Below, piece by piece: positions 46,763 through 57,447 of a stretch of 64,000 nt of DNA; position 1 is the stretch's first letter, and every line of letters begins with the position of its first letter. Both the position numbers and the translations under genes were made by a program. Under the pieces are notes generated by a model. It did not search any database and had not been told where the DNA came from. It saw only the letters and a list, made by a program, of their open reading frames with translations. The DNA comes from Lasioglossum baleicum (Eukaryota; Arthropoda; Insecta; Hymenoptera; Halictidae), in assembly GCF_051020765.1 (NCBI RefSeq), contig NC_134929.1, forward strand, positions 5,606,786-5,670,785, written 5' to 3'.

Positions 46763-49728
46763 TTCAACGCGATTACGCGAGACGCCATTCGCGTGTTTCA
46801 AGAGTCACTGGTTTACGTACCGAAAGACACGGCAGAAACACCTCCTCGCGAAGGTCACGATTACGGTTGAATCAACCAAGACACGATCGTGGCTTTGTCG
46901 ATATTTTCGCAACGAGGTACCGCACAGATATCATGAACAATTACAATAATGACGCGAATTTTTGTATCGACAGAATCATACCTGTTGGCGCATGCATAGC
47001 TGGAACGAGCACAAGACCGGCAACACGCTGATATACGTCAAGGCGCCGGTGGTCGGTGGCTTCTCATGCACGTGGCGGTCACTTGATACAGGAACTTGGT
47101 AAAAACGCCAGAGGTCGATGGCTTCACGCAATTAGCGGCACACCAGCGAGCTCGTCCTCTGGAGACGTCCAGGATAGAATCCTCTTCCTCTGGTTTAGTC
47201 TCCGTGTAAACGTGCAACGGCTTCCGGGCACGTGCAGCGTGGTTTTTGATTTCGAGATCACGTCACTTGTAGGTTAAACAGTCCCGTGAATTATATATAA
47301 AACAGAATTATTATGCAGCCTACTCTGCAGTTAACCACCACGAAGATGTAAAACTAACTTTAATATCGAATTGAGAACGAGAACACTATTGAGACACGTC
47401 TATCACGATCCACAATCAGGCAACAAAAGAGGCACGATAGCGATTTCTCCCGCCTGCCTTGCCGAAATCGGCGATGCCAATCTCGTCGGATCATATTCTC
47501 TAGGCACGTGTCTAAGGTGGGGATTGGTGGAGATGGTGCAGCAGCGCCAATATCTCTAAACAAATTATTCAACTGACCACGATCAGTGGTGAGATATTGT
47601 GCAAGATGGTGGGGTACCTTGAACACTCTGTAGAATATCGGTACTTTCCCGCCAATATACAATATTGTTCAAAAGCATGAGATAAAAATGTTTATCACGT
47701 GTAAGAAAGTGAGATTATTTCGTGCGTAACAAACAGTCTTCATTATTATTTTCGATGAATCGATTTTTCCAAGAATTCGCAATAATCTCATGATCCGCTC
47801 AGTGTTTAATAAACAGTAAGTTTCTTCTTGTTACTATTTTTCAAACAGAAGAACGGACAAACAGTACATTTTAAAGAATATTAACATAGTACGTTATGTA
47901 CTATATACAGGTACATACATACAAGTTTCGTTATTGTACATATTAAACAGTAGGTATTTATCAATAAACTACTCTCTTAATAAACAGCACTAAATTGTAT
48001 TATTGTTTCTAAATAGAATATCATTTGATACGCAAGAGCGAAGGGATCCAAAGCATCAAACGAGATAACTCCAAACGAAGCCAAGCCTTGGCACGTACTG
48101 AAACAATAATTGAATGGAAACTTGTCTACGCAAGCTTATACAGAGAGCCTAAATCAGCGATACATCTGTTGCAAGATAAAGACATACTCTACTACGATGT
48201 GACGTGATAGATTCGAAAAAGGACTATCCAGACTTGGTTAAAGAGAAGGAGAGTACGATTACGGTGAATACGATCGCAAGTGGCGACATAGAGTCTTTGG
48301 AGGGAAGTAAATGCTCAGTTCAAGGAGTGGAGATCAAAAGACCGAAGAGAGTAGTGAAATGTTGAACCTGCATATATTGTACTTGAAAAATCTGATATCG
48401 AACAAAAGAGTATGTACATTTCAGTTAGGAAAATCTCTTCTAGTTTAAATAAATTTCTAAATAAATAATTTCTAAATAAAATATGTCCAACAAAGATATA
48501 TTTCGAAAAATATACATATTATTTATACATAGCACATACATTGGTAGCTTTGCAACTTGATTCACTTGTTGCGAGTGAAAGTATTTCGCTCTCGAAATCA
48601 TTTGTTCGAGCTTGTATACATAATCTGTACAATTTGTATACTTAAAATAAACTTTCAAGTACGAATTCTAAGAATATATAACATATATTTAGATTTCTAC
48701 CTCTATATTACAATTGTCCTTACACAGCCCTAACGGTGGACGAATAAATTTTCACACCTGTACATTATGGAACAGATTTAATAATCGTATTATTGATCTT
48801 CGCTGCAATGCCATTCTCTTGTTAATTGACTAAATAACAGATTAAGAATTGTGTGTCTGACATCGTATCGTAATAAAAGTAATAAGGAAACGTGTGAAAC
48901 ATAATGCATATATTGAAAATCTGAAATATCCAAACGTTGGCTAAACTTCGTTCTCAAAATTTTAATGTTAAATAAATCGTACCGTCGCTGTATCAGAATG
49001 AAAAATAAAATTTAAAGAGTGTTAAACGAGAAATCGTAAAAATGCAAGAATACTAGATCCTTTTTATACCGTCGCTACTGCTTAATTTACCATTTTAATA
49101 TCTTCGATCGTGTGTAATCGGTTTTCTTAAATAATTGGTTCAAGATATTCGGAGCAGTTCGAAAATGAAATGTTTGCGATGTTTAATAGAAAATTTGTAA
49201 AGTACCACAGAAGATTAATGGATGTAAAATTGCTTTTGTGAAATATTAACACTTCGAGAATGAACGACAAAGGTACAAAAACGTTCTGCGTCGAATTTTA
49301 ATGTCACAATACATTCAACCATGCCATTTTCAATTTGTTCCTTCTTTATGCAATTATGCAAACTGTTACTTAATACGAAAGCATTGGATAAGCTTGCGAA
49401 GTAGTTTGCGGAAGCTTACGCAATTTGCAGTTGTTCCGAGACGACTTTTAAGTGTTAGTAGCCTCGGTAGGATTTCTTAAATATCTCAGAAGCCGTAAAG
49501 ATCCGCAGTCTAATTACAAGTAAAATCGTAGATTAATTACAGCCGGCCGAATGCACTGTACATCAGCATTGTTACCATTATCTTGGGTTTACAACAATTT
49601 CGATACATCCGCAAGTTTCCTGCCAAACGATTAAATCAAGAAGTACAAACAACCAGTGCGTCCGAGTTTCTTGCTTTCGAATACATTCGAACGAACCGTA
49701 AACTCTTGGAAATGTAACTGCTAGGTAG
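46763..49728. other. 3-kb stretch without recognised genes
   Basis: Open frames up to 100 codons exist on both strands (for example 46744-47031 plus and 47360-47662 minus), but none shows domain motifs, codon periodicity I can trust, or splice context. The part from 47680 to 49530 is AT-rich and featureless to the eye. Confidence 0.4.
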
Positions 49729-51200
49729 CTACGGCTTTGTAAGCCGATTCGGTGATTCCTTCAGACACCGATTCTCTTCGATTATCAATCTTTGAGACGT
49801 ATCATCGTCGGACATGTCACGCTCTGCTTCGTCGGCTTGAGCCATTAGACACTGGCACGTTATCTCGACTACTTTGTCGGTCAGGAAGTTGAAGGGTTGT
49901 CTGCGAAGAAGAATGTATCAAATATAATATATAAAATGAATAACTTGCTATTATAATTGAAGAAGCATACCTTGCGACCGTGTTAGATATAGCTGGCGGT
50001 CTGAAGACCATTTCGGACAGCTGTAACTTCGCCTTGTTCAATGTCAGCTGCGTTGTCCTAACTTCAGCCGCTTCTGCAAGATCCTTCAGAGATTTCTTTT
50101 CTAAATTCGGCTCCTCCACGTTGCGATACCCTTAAAATTGGCTGAACACGGAATCTTGGCCTGAAATAGTCGTTTAGAAAATTCATAAAAATGTCCTGCG
50201 TCTATGAATAAACGGTACACACCTCGTAGCATTCGCAATAATTTTTTAAACATCCGCTACGCTTACAATTACAGCCCTTATTGTGTTTACGGATGACATT
50301 ATTGTGTTTACGGACATTCAGCCGCACAGCTACATTTGACAAGCTGTACAGTTGACAAAATTGAACAACAACAGCTCAATTACATATGTATACTCACAGT
50401 TTAAGACACTGCGACTTGGTACAATTACACGGTTTCCTCGGCCTGATGCCGTTAGGCTCGACGCTGGTGTAGGATCTCCGGAAGCCCTTGTTAACTTCCC
50501 GATTTTATAGGGAAGTTATTGTAATGACCCCGAAAATCGAAAATCGATTTTTTAGCAGATCTTCACGTTTCATGGTCTACTACGATATTTCCCACGTTCG
50601 AGTTGATCGAGAGAACTGCCTGTCCGGATGCTAATTGGCTCAACGCAGATGCTGGAATAGCTACGGCGTTCTTCGACTGGTTGCCGCCCACCGTAGCGGT
50701 TGCAGAGATTAGCAACCCCTCTGACCGCTACTGGTTAACGTGGCCTTCGGTGCAACTGTCCGTAACGACTTGTTACTAGTGTTCTGTAGAACCACCTGTA
50801 TCAACGTGTCGTAGCAAGTAAATGATACAGTCTACTAGTAAACATGCTTTATTTATCACTCGCACAGACCTTGACAATAAGTTGCTGGCTTCCGATCTTC
50901 TGACTGACGCCAATGGGCTGCAAAGTGGTCTGCAACTTTGCTTTACCCACACTGACAACATTCGTGGTTCCCGACGAAGGAGTACTAACAAGTCTGACGT
51001 ATTGCACCTTGAAGAAGATTAAGTCGTGAGTTATTCCTACTTCCTACCGAATTGTAACCAGAACCAGAGATGAATCACTTACTTGTCTTCCAGGCATTTG
51101 TATCTGATGCACTGGGTTAGATCCGGTCACGATGCTCTAATTAGCCGGTATCCTAATAACTTGTCCGCTTCCGAGCACAGTTCCGGGTTTCAGAGAGCTC
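49729..51200 (-). pseudogene. LIN54 (mip120) pseudogene, MuvB/DREAM complex DNA-binding subunit
   Basis: LIN54 binds CHR promoter elements through two cysteine-rich CXC repeats. Minus-strand exons in order: about 51200-51084 (GQVIRIPA, NPVHQIQMPGRQ), 51007-50870 (VQYVRLVSTPSSG), about 50705-50578 (NQSKNAVAIPASALSQ), 50489-50398 (first CXC repeat, KPCNCTKSQCLKL), about 50310-50223 (second repeat, NKGCNCKRSGCLKNYCECYE), 50160-49971 (LEKKSLKDLAEAAEVRTTQL) and 49900-49729 (QPFNFLTDKVVEITCQCLMA). Splice sites are retained, so this is not a processed copy. Lesions: a TAG in the first exon, an 87-bp repeat inserted at 50491, absence of the exon with YCDCFANGEFC, a deletion that removes a CXC cysteine and shifts the frame near 50125-50140, and another small deletion near the C-terminus. 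A working copy should exist elsewhere. Confidence 0.9.
50491..50577 (+). repeat. 87-bp dispersed repeat, copy 2, inside a LIN54 exon
   Basis: Apparently identical to 35099-35185. It interrupts the LIN54 coding region between the Ser/Gln-rich part and the CXC domain. No clear target duplication was seen. Confidence 0.85.
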
Positions 51201-51267
51201 TGTTAAATAATACAAGCATTATAGTACGAAGAAAGCGAAGCAGAAACGAGATGGAACAATACATATA

Positions 51268-51362
51268 CAGGGTGTCCCATATAAATGGGAACACCTAGAT
51301 ATCTCGTTTATTATTAATCGTACAAAAAATCTTGTTGGAATATCTGCAATAATAATGTCGGG
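51268..51362 (+). mobile_element. Left half of a CAGGGTGTCCC element, cut off by a Copia LTR
   Basis: CAGGGTGTCCCATATAAATG follows TATA. The sequence is abruptly joined to a Copia LTR at 51363. The other half is not present downstream. Confidence 0.7.
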
Positions 51363-51668
51363 TGTTGAAGGATATAAACAGTGTCCTTGTATATTCAAAC
51401 GGCTCTCAGGTCAGAAGTGGAAGGCCTGCAGTATCTCAGTTCGAAGAGGGCCTGAGCAATAAACTTAGGGTTCTTGTGTATCGAGATTTCCCGAGCGAAC
51501 CCAACAGGGGTTTTTCGCCCCCCAAACTTTCTCCTTTGGTTCAGTTCAGTATCGGTCTTCAAACCATATAGACGTCTTCTGACTTGTTTCTCCTTCGTTG
51601 AAATAAAGAACTGTATTTCGGAATTCTTGTGCGTGATCTTTATTGATTACAAATACCCATTTCCAATA
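51363..51668 (+). mobile_element. Copia 5' LTR (about 306 bp)
   Basis: Begins TGTTGAAGGATATAAACAG and ends CATTTCCAATA immediately before the primer-binding site. It contains AATAAA-like and TATA-like tracts. The usual terminal CA is changed. Confidence 0.75.
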
Positions 51669-51683
51669 GGTTATGGGCCCAGG
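51669..51683 (+). other. Copia primer-binding site
   Basis: GGTTATGGGCCCAGG matches the internal initiator-tRNA-Met segment used by Copia elements to prime minus-strand DNA synthesis (half-tRNA primer). Confidence 0.8.
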
Positions 51684-51823
51684 ACACATTGTACATTAAC
51701 TCTGCATATAGTTATCGGTTTATTTTTTGTGTGTTTAGTACTTAGTGTAATTGTTAAGTGTTTTAAATTGTGTGTGACTTGTTGTAGTTTTTAATCAAGT
51801 GTAAGATACTTTGTGTAAGTGAA

Positions 51824-53243
51824 AATGGATACATACAAAGACAGGAAAAACATTCCCCAGTTTAGTGGCACGAAATATAACGCGTGGAAACACAGAATTC
51901 GTAATTACTTGTACGAGCTTGATGTACTGAAGGTCATTGACAATCTACCGCTGGATCCAATTACTGCCGAATGGACAAAGGCAGAACGAATTGCCAAATG
52001 TTCAATTGTGCAGTACTTAGCCCACACGCACCTCAAGTACGATACGCCAGGAAGCACTGCGAAATCTATCCTAACAAATTTAGATTCCGTCTATGAAAGC
52101 CAGAGTACGGCTACGGAATTGTACGAAATTGCTTCGATTAAAAATGAAGAATGATGCTTCTCTGAAGGAGCATTTTGAAGTATTTGACGCGTTAATAACT
52201 ATCAGGTGCGGGCGTGACAACGAGGAAGAACGAAATAATTTCCATGTACTATCAAGTTTACCAGAAGCCTATGACACGGTATCAACAGTTATCGAGACGA
52301 TGATGACCGAATCAAAAACTAACCTGGACATAGTGAAGAAAAGACTCTTTGATCACGAAACAAAGATCAAAAGTGAAAATATAGATACAAGTACAAAAGT
52401 GCTAGAAGCAGGAAGAGTGAAAATAGAGAACTCAAGAGGAAACAATTTTGAAAATTCTCGTTTAAGAAGAGGAAACCGTAGGGGACAGAACAGAAGAGGA
52501 AATGCATTCAAACCAAATAAATTATCATTCGCTGGAAAATGCCATCAATGCGGAAGAGCAGGGCATAAAATCAAGGACTGTTATCATTACAAAAGGAGGC
52601 ACCAATACAAAACAGAACAAAAAAATAAAAATAAAAATTTGCAGCCAATCCATACGGCGCAAACAGCAGCAAACGATAATACCTCCAGCTACGCGTTTAT
52701 GACCGGAGAGTACCAGATTATGGAAACTGAAAAATTGACATTTATTGTAGATTCCGGAGCATCGGATCATATAGTTAACGATGAGAGTGTATTCTCAAAA
52801 ATAATGCAGCTAGATCCACCCATCAAGATTGCAATAGCGAAGAATGGCGAACACATAACGGCTACTAAGAAGGGACAGATACCTGTTACAAGCAACCTAG
52901 GCATTGAAGGAGTACTCGAAGATGTGCTATACTGTCCTGAAGTACCATATAATTTACTATCCGTTAGAAAAATGCAGCAGAAAGGGATAAGTATTATCTT
53001 CAATGAGAGAGGTGTCCAAATCTTTAACGATGGTAAAATGGTAATGTATGGTAAACCTTTAAATAATTTAACATCTATTGTTTTTGACATTGCAAAGAAA
53101 AGAGTAAATTTATCGAGCTCTCATATGCCTAGGGCATATAGGAAAAACAAAATTTTTACAATTGAAAAATAAACAAGTGGTAGAAGATGTGACTTATCTT
53201 GAAAAAGCAATTCCAGACGATTATCTATGTGAAGCTTGTATAA
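51824..53243 (+). pseudogene. Copia gag and protease, frameshifted and truncated
   Basis: The frame opens at MDTYKDRKNIPQFSGTKYNA (51824), the usual Copia gag start. It shifts near 52125 into a second frame (NDASLKEHFEVFDAL). A zinc knuckle CHQCGRAGHKIKDC lies at about 52540-52581 and the protease active site FIVDSGASDHIV at about 52741. A deletion after RKNKIFTIEK removes the start of the integrase zinc region, though DDYLCEACIN remains at about 53217-53243. There an unrelated LTR begins. The missing pol could not be linked to the Copia fragments at 21.7-30.2 kb. Confidence 0.92.
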
Positions 53244-53444
53244 ATGTGTAACAGACCTGTACCGTACAGGCCTGTTACTATACAGAACATAAACCGGATC
53301 AATCCGGTTACAACCAAACCGAGATCACCCGTCGTTCATTTCTCGGAACAAACCGCCGTACCCCCGTCGTCGCGCCACCCCCGCGCCTAGAAACAATCCG
53401 CGAATCACCGCATCGCGCTACCACTCCCACCACTATTCGCGAGC

Positions 53445-53452
53445 TATAAAAG
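53445..53452 (+). promoter_or_regulatory. TATA box of the LTR-like sequence
   Basis: GAGCTATAAAAGCCGCC lies about 200 bases after the LTR-like start, with an initiator-like TTCATGG about 30 bases later. Confidence 0.55.
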
Positions 53453-53694
53453 CCGCCACGGCGAGAGATCGAGACGGCATTCATGGTACAATTGTTCAGC
53501 AGCACAAACCTAGTAAGGAACGCTGCGGTTGACATCTCCATCGTAAGTATATCGAATGACATACTTAGGTTTCCCACGCTGTCCACAACGAGATAACTTC
53601 GCCCAGCGAACACCTCGAAGCCAGCCGTGAGAATGCACCTCCGAGACCACGGCGGGTCGCCACTCTTCTAGATACGGTATGTCACTTGTCACAT

Positions 53695-53888
53695 CCTGAA
53701 TCCTGACTCCGAGAGCACGGCGTGTCGCTACTCTCTTCCGCAGCCACGGTGTGTCACCAGCTGAATCCTGAATCCGAGAGCACGGCGTGTCACCACTCTC
53801 TTCCCCGGCCACGGTGTGTCACCAGCCGAATCCTGACTCCGAGAGCACGGCGTGTCGCTACTCTCTTCCGCAGCCACGGTGTGTCACC
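53695..53888 (+). repeat. 64-bp minisatellite, about three units (more after element F)
   Basis: Units read like CTGACTCCGAGAGCACGGCG followed by a CTCTCTTCCGCAGCCACGGT part and GTGTCACCAG. One more unit lies at 57373-57447, separated by element F. GAGAG and CTCTC could pair within each unit. Confidence 0.85.
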
Positions 53889-54947
53889 CAGTGATGCCAG
53901 AATCGGGGACGCGAGGACGCTTCCCCTCCAGCACAGGTTCCCCCTCTCTGACGGACCATCCTCGCCGTAGCTTCTGCTGCGCACGCGCTACACACGAACG
54001 TACTTCTACTCTGCCCGTGTGAGTGCATGCTCGATTGCACGCGCGCTACACACAAGCGTACCTCTACCATGTCCGTGTGACTACCTGCTCGACCGAACGC
54101 GTCGGCGACGCGTTCCTTCGATTTTCACCAATTTTCATGTTGCCGAAGTTTCGGAAGCACGAGTCGGAAAGTCGGGATCTGGAGACGGCGCGCATTTGAT
54201 TCCCGGGACGGCGCGGCGCGGCGCGGTGCACATTTTGCTATAACTTTTGATCTAAAAAAGATATCGAAGCGAAATTTGGACTAAATTTTTTTTTAAAAAA
54301 CCGGGTTTAATGGTTCATCCTAAAATATGTTTTGTATTTCTTAAAAAATTTTTCTCGTTGATCTTTAAAGTTAAGGTAGTCCAGAAGGCCCCCAACACAA
54401 ATTGATTTTTAGTCGAACCATGCTCAATAAACAATTACGAAAAAATTTATAAATATTCCACTTAATAGCACACATGATTGAGATTTTTTTCAGATTTTTC
54501 AGATTATGCAGACATGTTTAAAAAAATTGAAAATCTCGAAACATTCGAAGAAAATGCATATTTCGTATTGAACTTTTCGAGATACCAGTTTTATAAAAAT
54601 TCATTAGTCCGATATTATTGAAACAATTGTCCTTAATTTTTCTCAGAATTTTTTATAAATTGTATCGTTAAAAAATCAAAATCAATTTTTTCGATACTTC
54701 TTTGTTGATGTATTATGTAATACTGAATATTTTTATAATCAGAAAAATAATGTACAGACTTGATAATGCAATATAAAATATTTTATTTACGTTATATTTC
54801 AATATACGTATGTGCATCACTCCTAACAATTTTGGTAATCACATAATTATTGTAACGACATTTTACATATATCAGGTCGTTAAGTATGAAACTAGACGAA
54901 TAAAACACAAATTTCAAACACATTTGTCAAGTTTCATACATCTCCGG

Positions 54948-55480
54948 TTACGAAAATCGATTTTAAATGGTCCCTGCCTTTCTGTAACATAACAAAAAAA
55001 AAATTAGTTAAAGTCATGATTGCAAAGTATAGAATAAAATATTAATGTATAACTTTATAGTATAGTTTATACTTATCTTTTCTTTGAAGTCATTCTCTTG
55101 AATCTGCTAATATTGATTTTACGTTGTCCAGAAAGTCCACTCCAGCTGACACACACGCGATTTTGAATGGGCCTCTGCCTTTCTATAGCATAAAAAACAC
55201 ATAGTTAAAGTTATAATTATACAAAGTACAGAATGAAATATTAATGTAATCATACACTTATCTTTTTTCTTTCAAGTCATTCTTGAATCTGCTAATATTG
55301 ATTTTACGTTACCGCGATTTTAAATGGTCCTCTGCCTTTCTACAACATAAAAAAACACATAGTCAAAGGTATAATTACAAAGTACTTACAGAATGAAATA
55401 TTAATGTAACGATACACTTCGCTTTTCTTTGAAGTCATTCTTGAATCTGCTATTTCATTACCGCTGACACCCACGCGTTG
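54948..55480. repeat. Tandem repeat of about 150 bp, three to four units, in element F
   Basis: Units contain CGATTTTAAATGGTCC, a CTGCCTTTCT tract, ACTTATCTTTTCTTTGAAG and GAATCTGCTAATATTGATTT. The last unit is partial. Confidence 0.8.
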
Positions 55481-55690
55481 CTATATTCAAAGAAAAAGTA
55501 GACATAATTAAAATCGTAATTCTAATTGCAATCTTGTAGGACTCAATATAAATAGTAACGTATACTTATCCTTTTTTATCGATGAATATGGTCACTCACT
55601 AAAATAAATTCCTAATAAGATAAAAAAATGTTAAAAACCCATTAAAAAGTATTAAAAACGCGACAAAGAAACTGTAGGCTGTTTACTATA

Positions 55691-55944
55691 ATAATAATAA
55701 TAATAATAATAATAGTATTTTATTTCCCATTTCGGGGTACAAACACGGACCTCCGCTCGGCTTACAAACTTCACCTTCCTTATGGCTTCATTCTTAACTT
55801 AAATTTACACTTAAACACGAGAGAGAGAGCACACCGTTCACTCATTCCTCACTCATTCTTCTTCACTCATTCACACACTCTGGACCCCCGGTTCCGCTGC
55901 TCATCCTTTCTCTCATCTCTTTCACTCTCTTCATCCATACTGTT
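55691..55944 (-). mobile_element. 5'-truncated non-LTR retrotransposon tail
   Basis: On the minus strand it ends GAAATAAAATACTATTATTA and a TTA-repeat tail. The flanks GGCTGTTTACTATA (55677-55690 and 55945-55958) are a 14-bp duplication, as made by target-primed reverse transcription. Only 254 bases of 3' sequence remain, so the clade is not clear; trinucleotide tails occur in the I and R1 groups. Confidence 0.8.
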
Positions 55945-57143
55945 GGCTGTTTACTATATAAATTAAGCTATCGAACGATTAACGAAGAAAACACGACCTC
56001 ACTAGTTCGAAAACGAGTGCAAAGTTAATTGATTATAACTTTGCGAGGGCGATGAATTTTCATATAAATGCTTTCCCGACATAAGGGATAAATGTCTGTC
56101 ATCGACAAATGTGTTTGAAATTTGTGTTTTATTCGTCTAGTTTCATACTTAACGACCTGATATATGTAAAATGTCGTTACAATAATTATGTGATTACCAA
56201 AATTGTTAGGAGTGATGCACATACGTATATTGAAATATAACGTAAATAAAATATTTTATATTGCATTATCAAGTCTGTACATTATTTTTCTGATTATAAA
56301 AATATTCAGTATTACATAATACATCAACAAAGAAGTATCGAAAAAATTGATTTTGATTTTTTAACGATACAATTTATAAAAAATTCTGAGAAAAATTAAG
56401 GACAATTGTTTCAATAATATCGGACTAATGAATTTTTATAAAACTGGTATCTCGAAAAGTTCGATACGAAATATGCATTTTCTTCGAATGTTTCGAGATT
56501 TTCAATTTTTTTAAACATGTCTGCATAATCTGAAAAATCTGAAAAAAATCTCAATCATGTGTGCTATTAAGTGGAATATTTATAAATTTTTTCGTAATTG
56601 TTTATTGAGCATGGTTCGACTAAAAATCAATTTGTGTTGGGGGCCTTCTGGACTACCTTAACTTTAAAGATCAACGAGAAAAATTTTTTAAGAAATACAA
56701 AACATATTTTAGGATGAACCATTAAACCCGGTTTTTTAAAAAAAAAATTTAGTCCAAATTTCGCTTCGATATCTTTTTTAGATCAAAAGTTATAGCAAAA
56801 TGTGCACCGCGCCGCGCCGCGCCGTCCCGGGAATCAAATGCGCGCCGTCTCCAGATCCCGACTTTCCGACTCGTGCTTCCGAAACTTCGGCAACATGAAA
56901 ATTGGTGAAAATCGAAGGAACGCGTCGCCGACGCGTTCGGTCGAGCAGGTAGTCACACGGACATGGTAGAGGTACGGTTGTTGTGTAGCGCGCGTGCAAT
57001 CGAGCATGCACTCACACGGGCAGAGTAGAAGTACGTTCGTGTGTAGCGCGTGCGCAGCAGAAGCTACGGCGAGGACGGTCCGTCAGAGAGGGGGAACCTG
57101 TGCTGGAGGGGAAGCGTCCTCGCGTCCCCGATTCTGGCATCAC

Positions 57144-57358
57144 TGGTGGTACTGTGGTACTAAACCATACCCCCACCATAGCCTACTATTGCCCCTCCGT
57201 CGTGTTCCAACGCGCCCGCGCGCTACACTCACCAGCGTATCACTCTACTGCATCCGTAGAGGTACGCTGGTGAGTGTAGCGCGCGGGCGCGTTGGAACAC
57301 GATGGAGGGGCAATAGTAGGCTATGGTGGGGGTATGGTTTAGTACCACAGTACCACAG
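57144..57358. mobile_element. Small palindromic element G (about 215 bp)
   Basis: The arms GTGGTACTGTGGTACTAAAC are inverted around a centre near 57250. The right terminus reads CAGAG on the other strand. GCATCACT occurs on both sides, an 8-bp duplication, because G landed in the end of element F and duplicated part of its terminus. A related copy lies at 59369-60010. Confidence 0.75.
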
Positions 57359-57447
57359 CTCTGGCATCACTGGTGTCACCAGCTGAATCCTGAATCCAAG
57401 AGTACGGCGTGTCGCCATTTCTTCCCGCAGCCACGGTGTGTCACCAC

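Larger units (their letters stand above)
53247..53888 (+). mobile_element. LTR-like sequence with TATA box and minisatellite
   Basis: Begins TGTAACAGACCTGTACCG at the point where Copia sequence breaks off. It has TATAAAAG at 53445-53452 followed by a plausible leader. The minisatellite starts at about 53695 and continues at 57373-57447 beyond element F. The far end was not found, because elements F and E are inserted in it. An unidentified LTR retrotransposon is the simplest explanation. Confidence 0.55.
53889..57372. mobile_element. Palindromic hAT-type element F (3.5 kb)
   Basis: The ends CAGTGATGCCAGAATCGGGG are inverted, and the flanks GTGTCACC (53881-53888 and 57373-57380) are a perfect 8-bp duplication. 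The arms, about 53889-54945 and 56080-57145, are very similar. The centre holds tandem repeats and a LINE tail. The right end is interrupted by element G at 57144-57358. No transposase was found. Confidence 0.9.

Noticed and set aside
46744..47662. Possible host gene near the Gypsy gag
   Set aside because: Several open frames of 60-100 codons on both strands overlap each other, and none has motifs or a consistent splice pattern.
53308..54070. Arg-rich and Ser-rich open frames on the minus strand
   Set aside because: They are shadows of the 64-bp minisatellite and of the element F arm.
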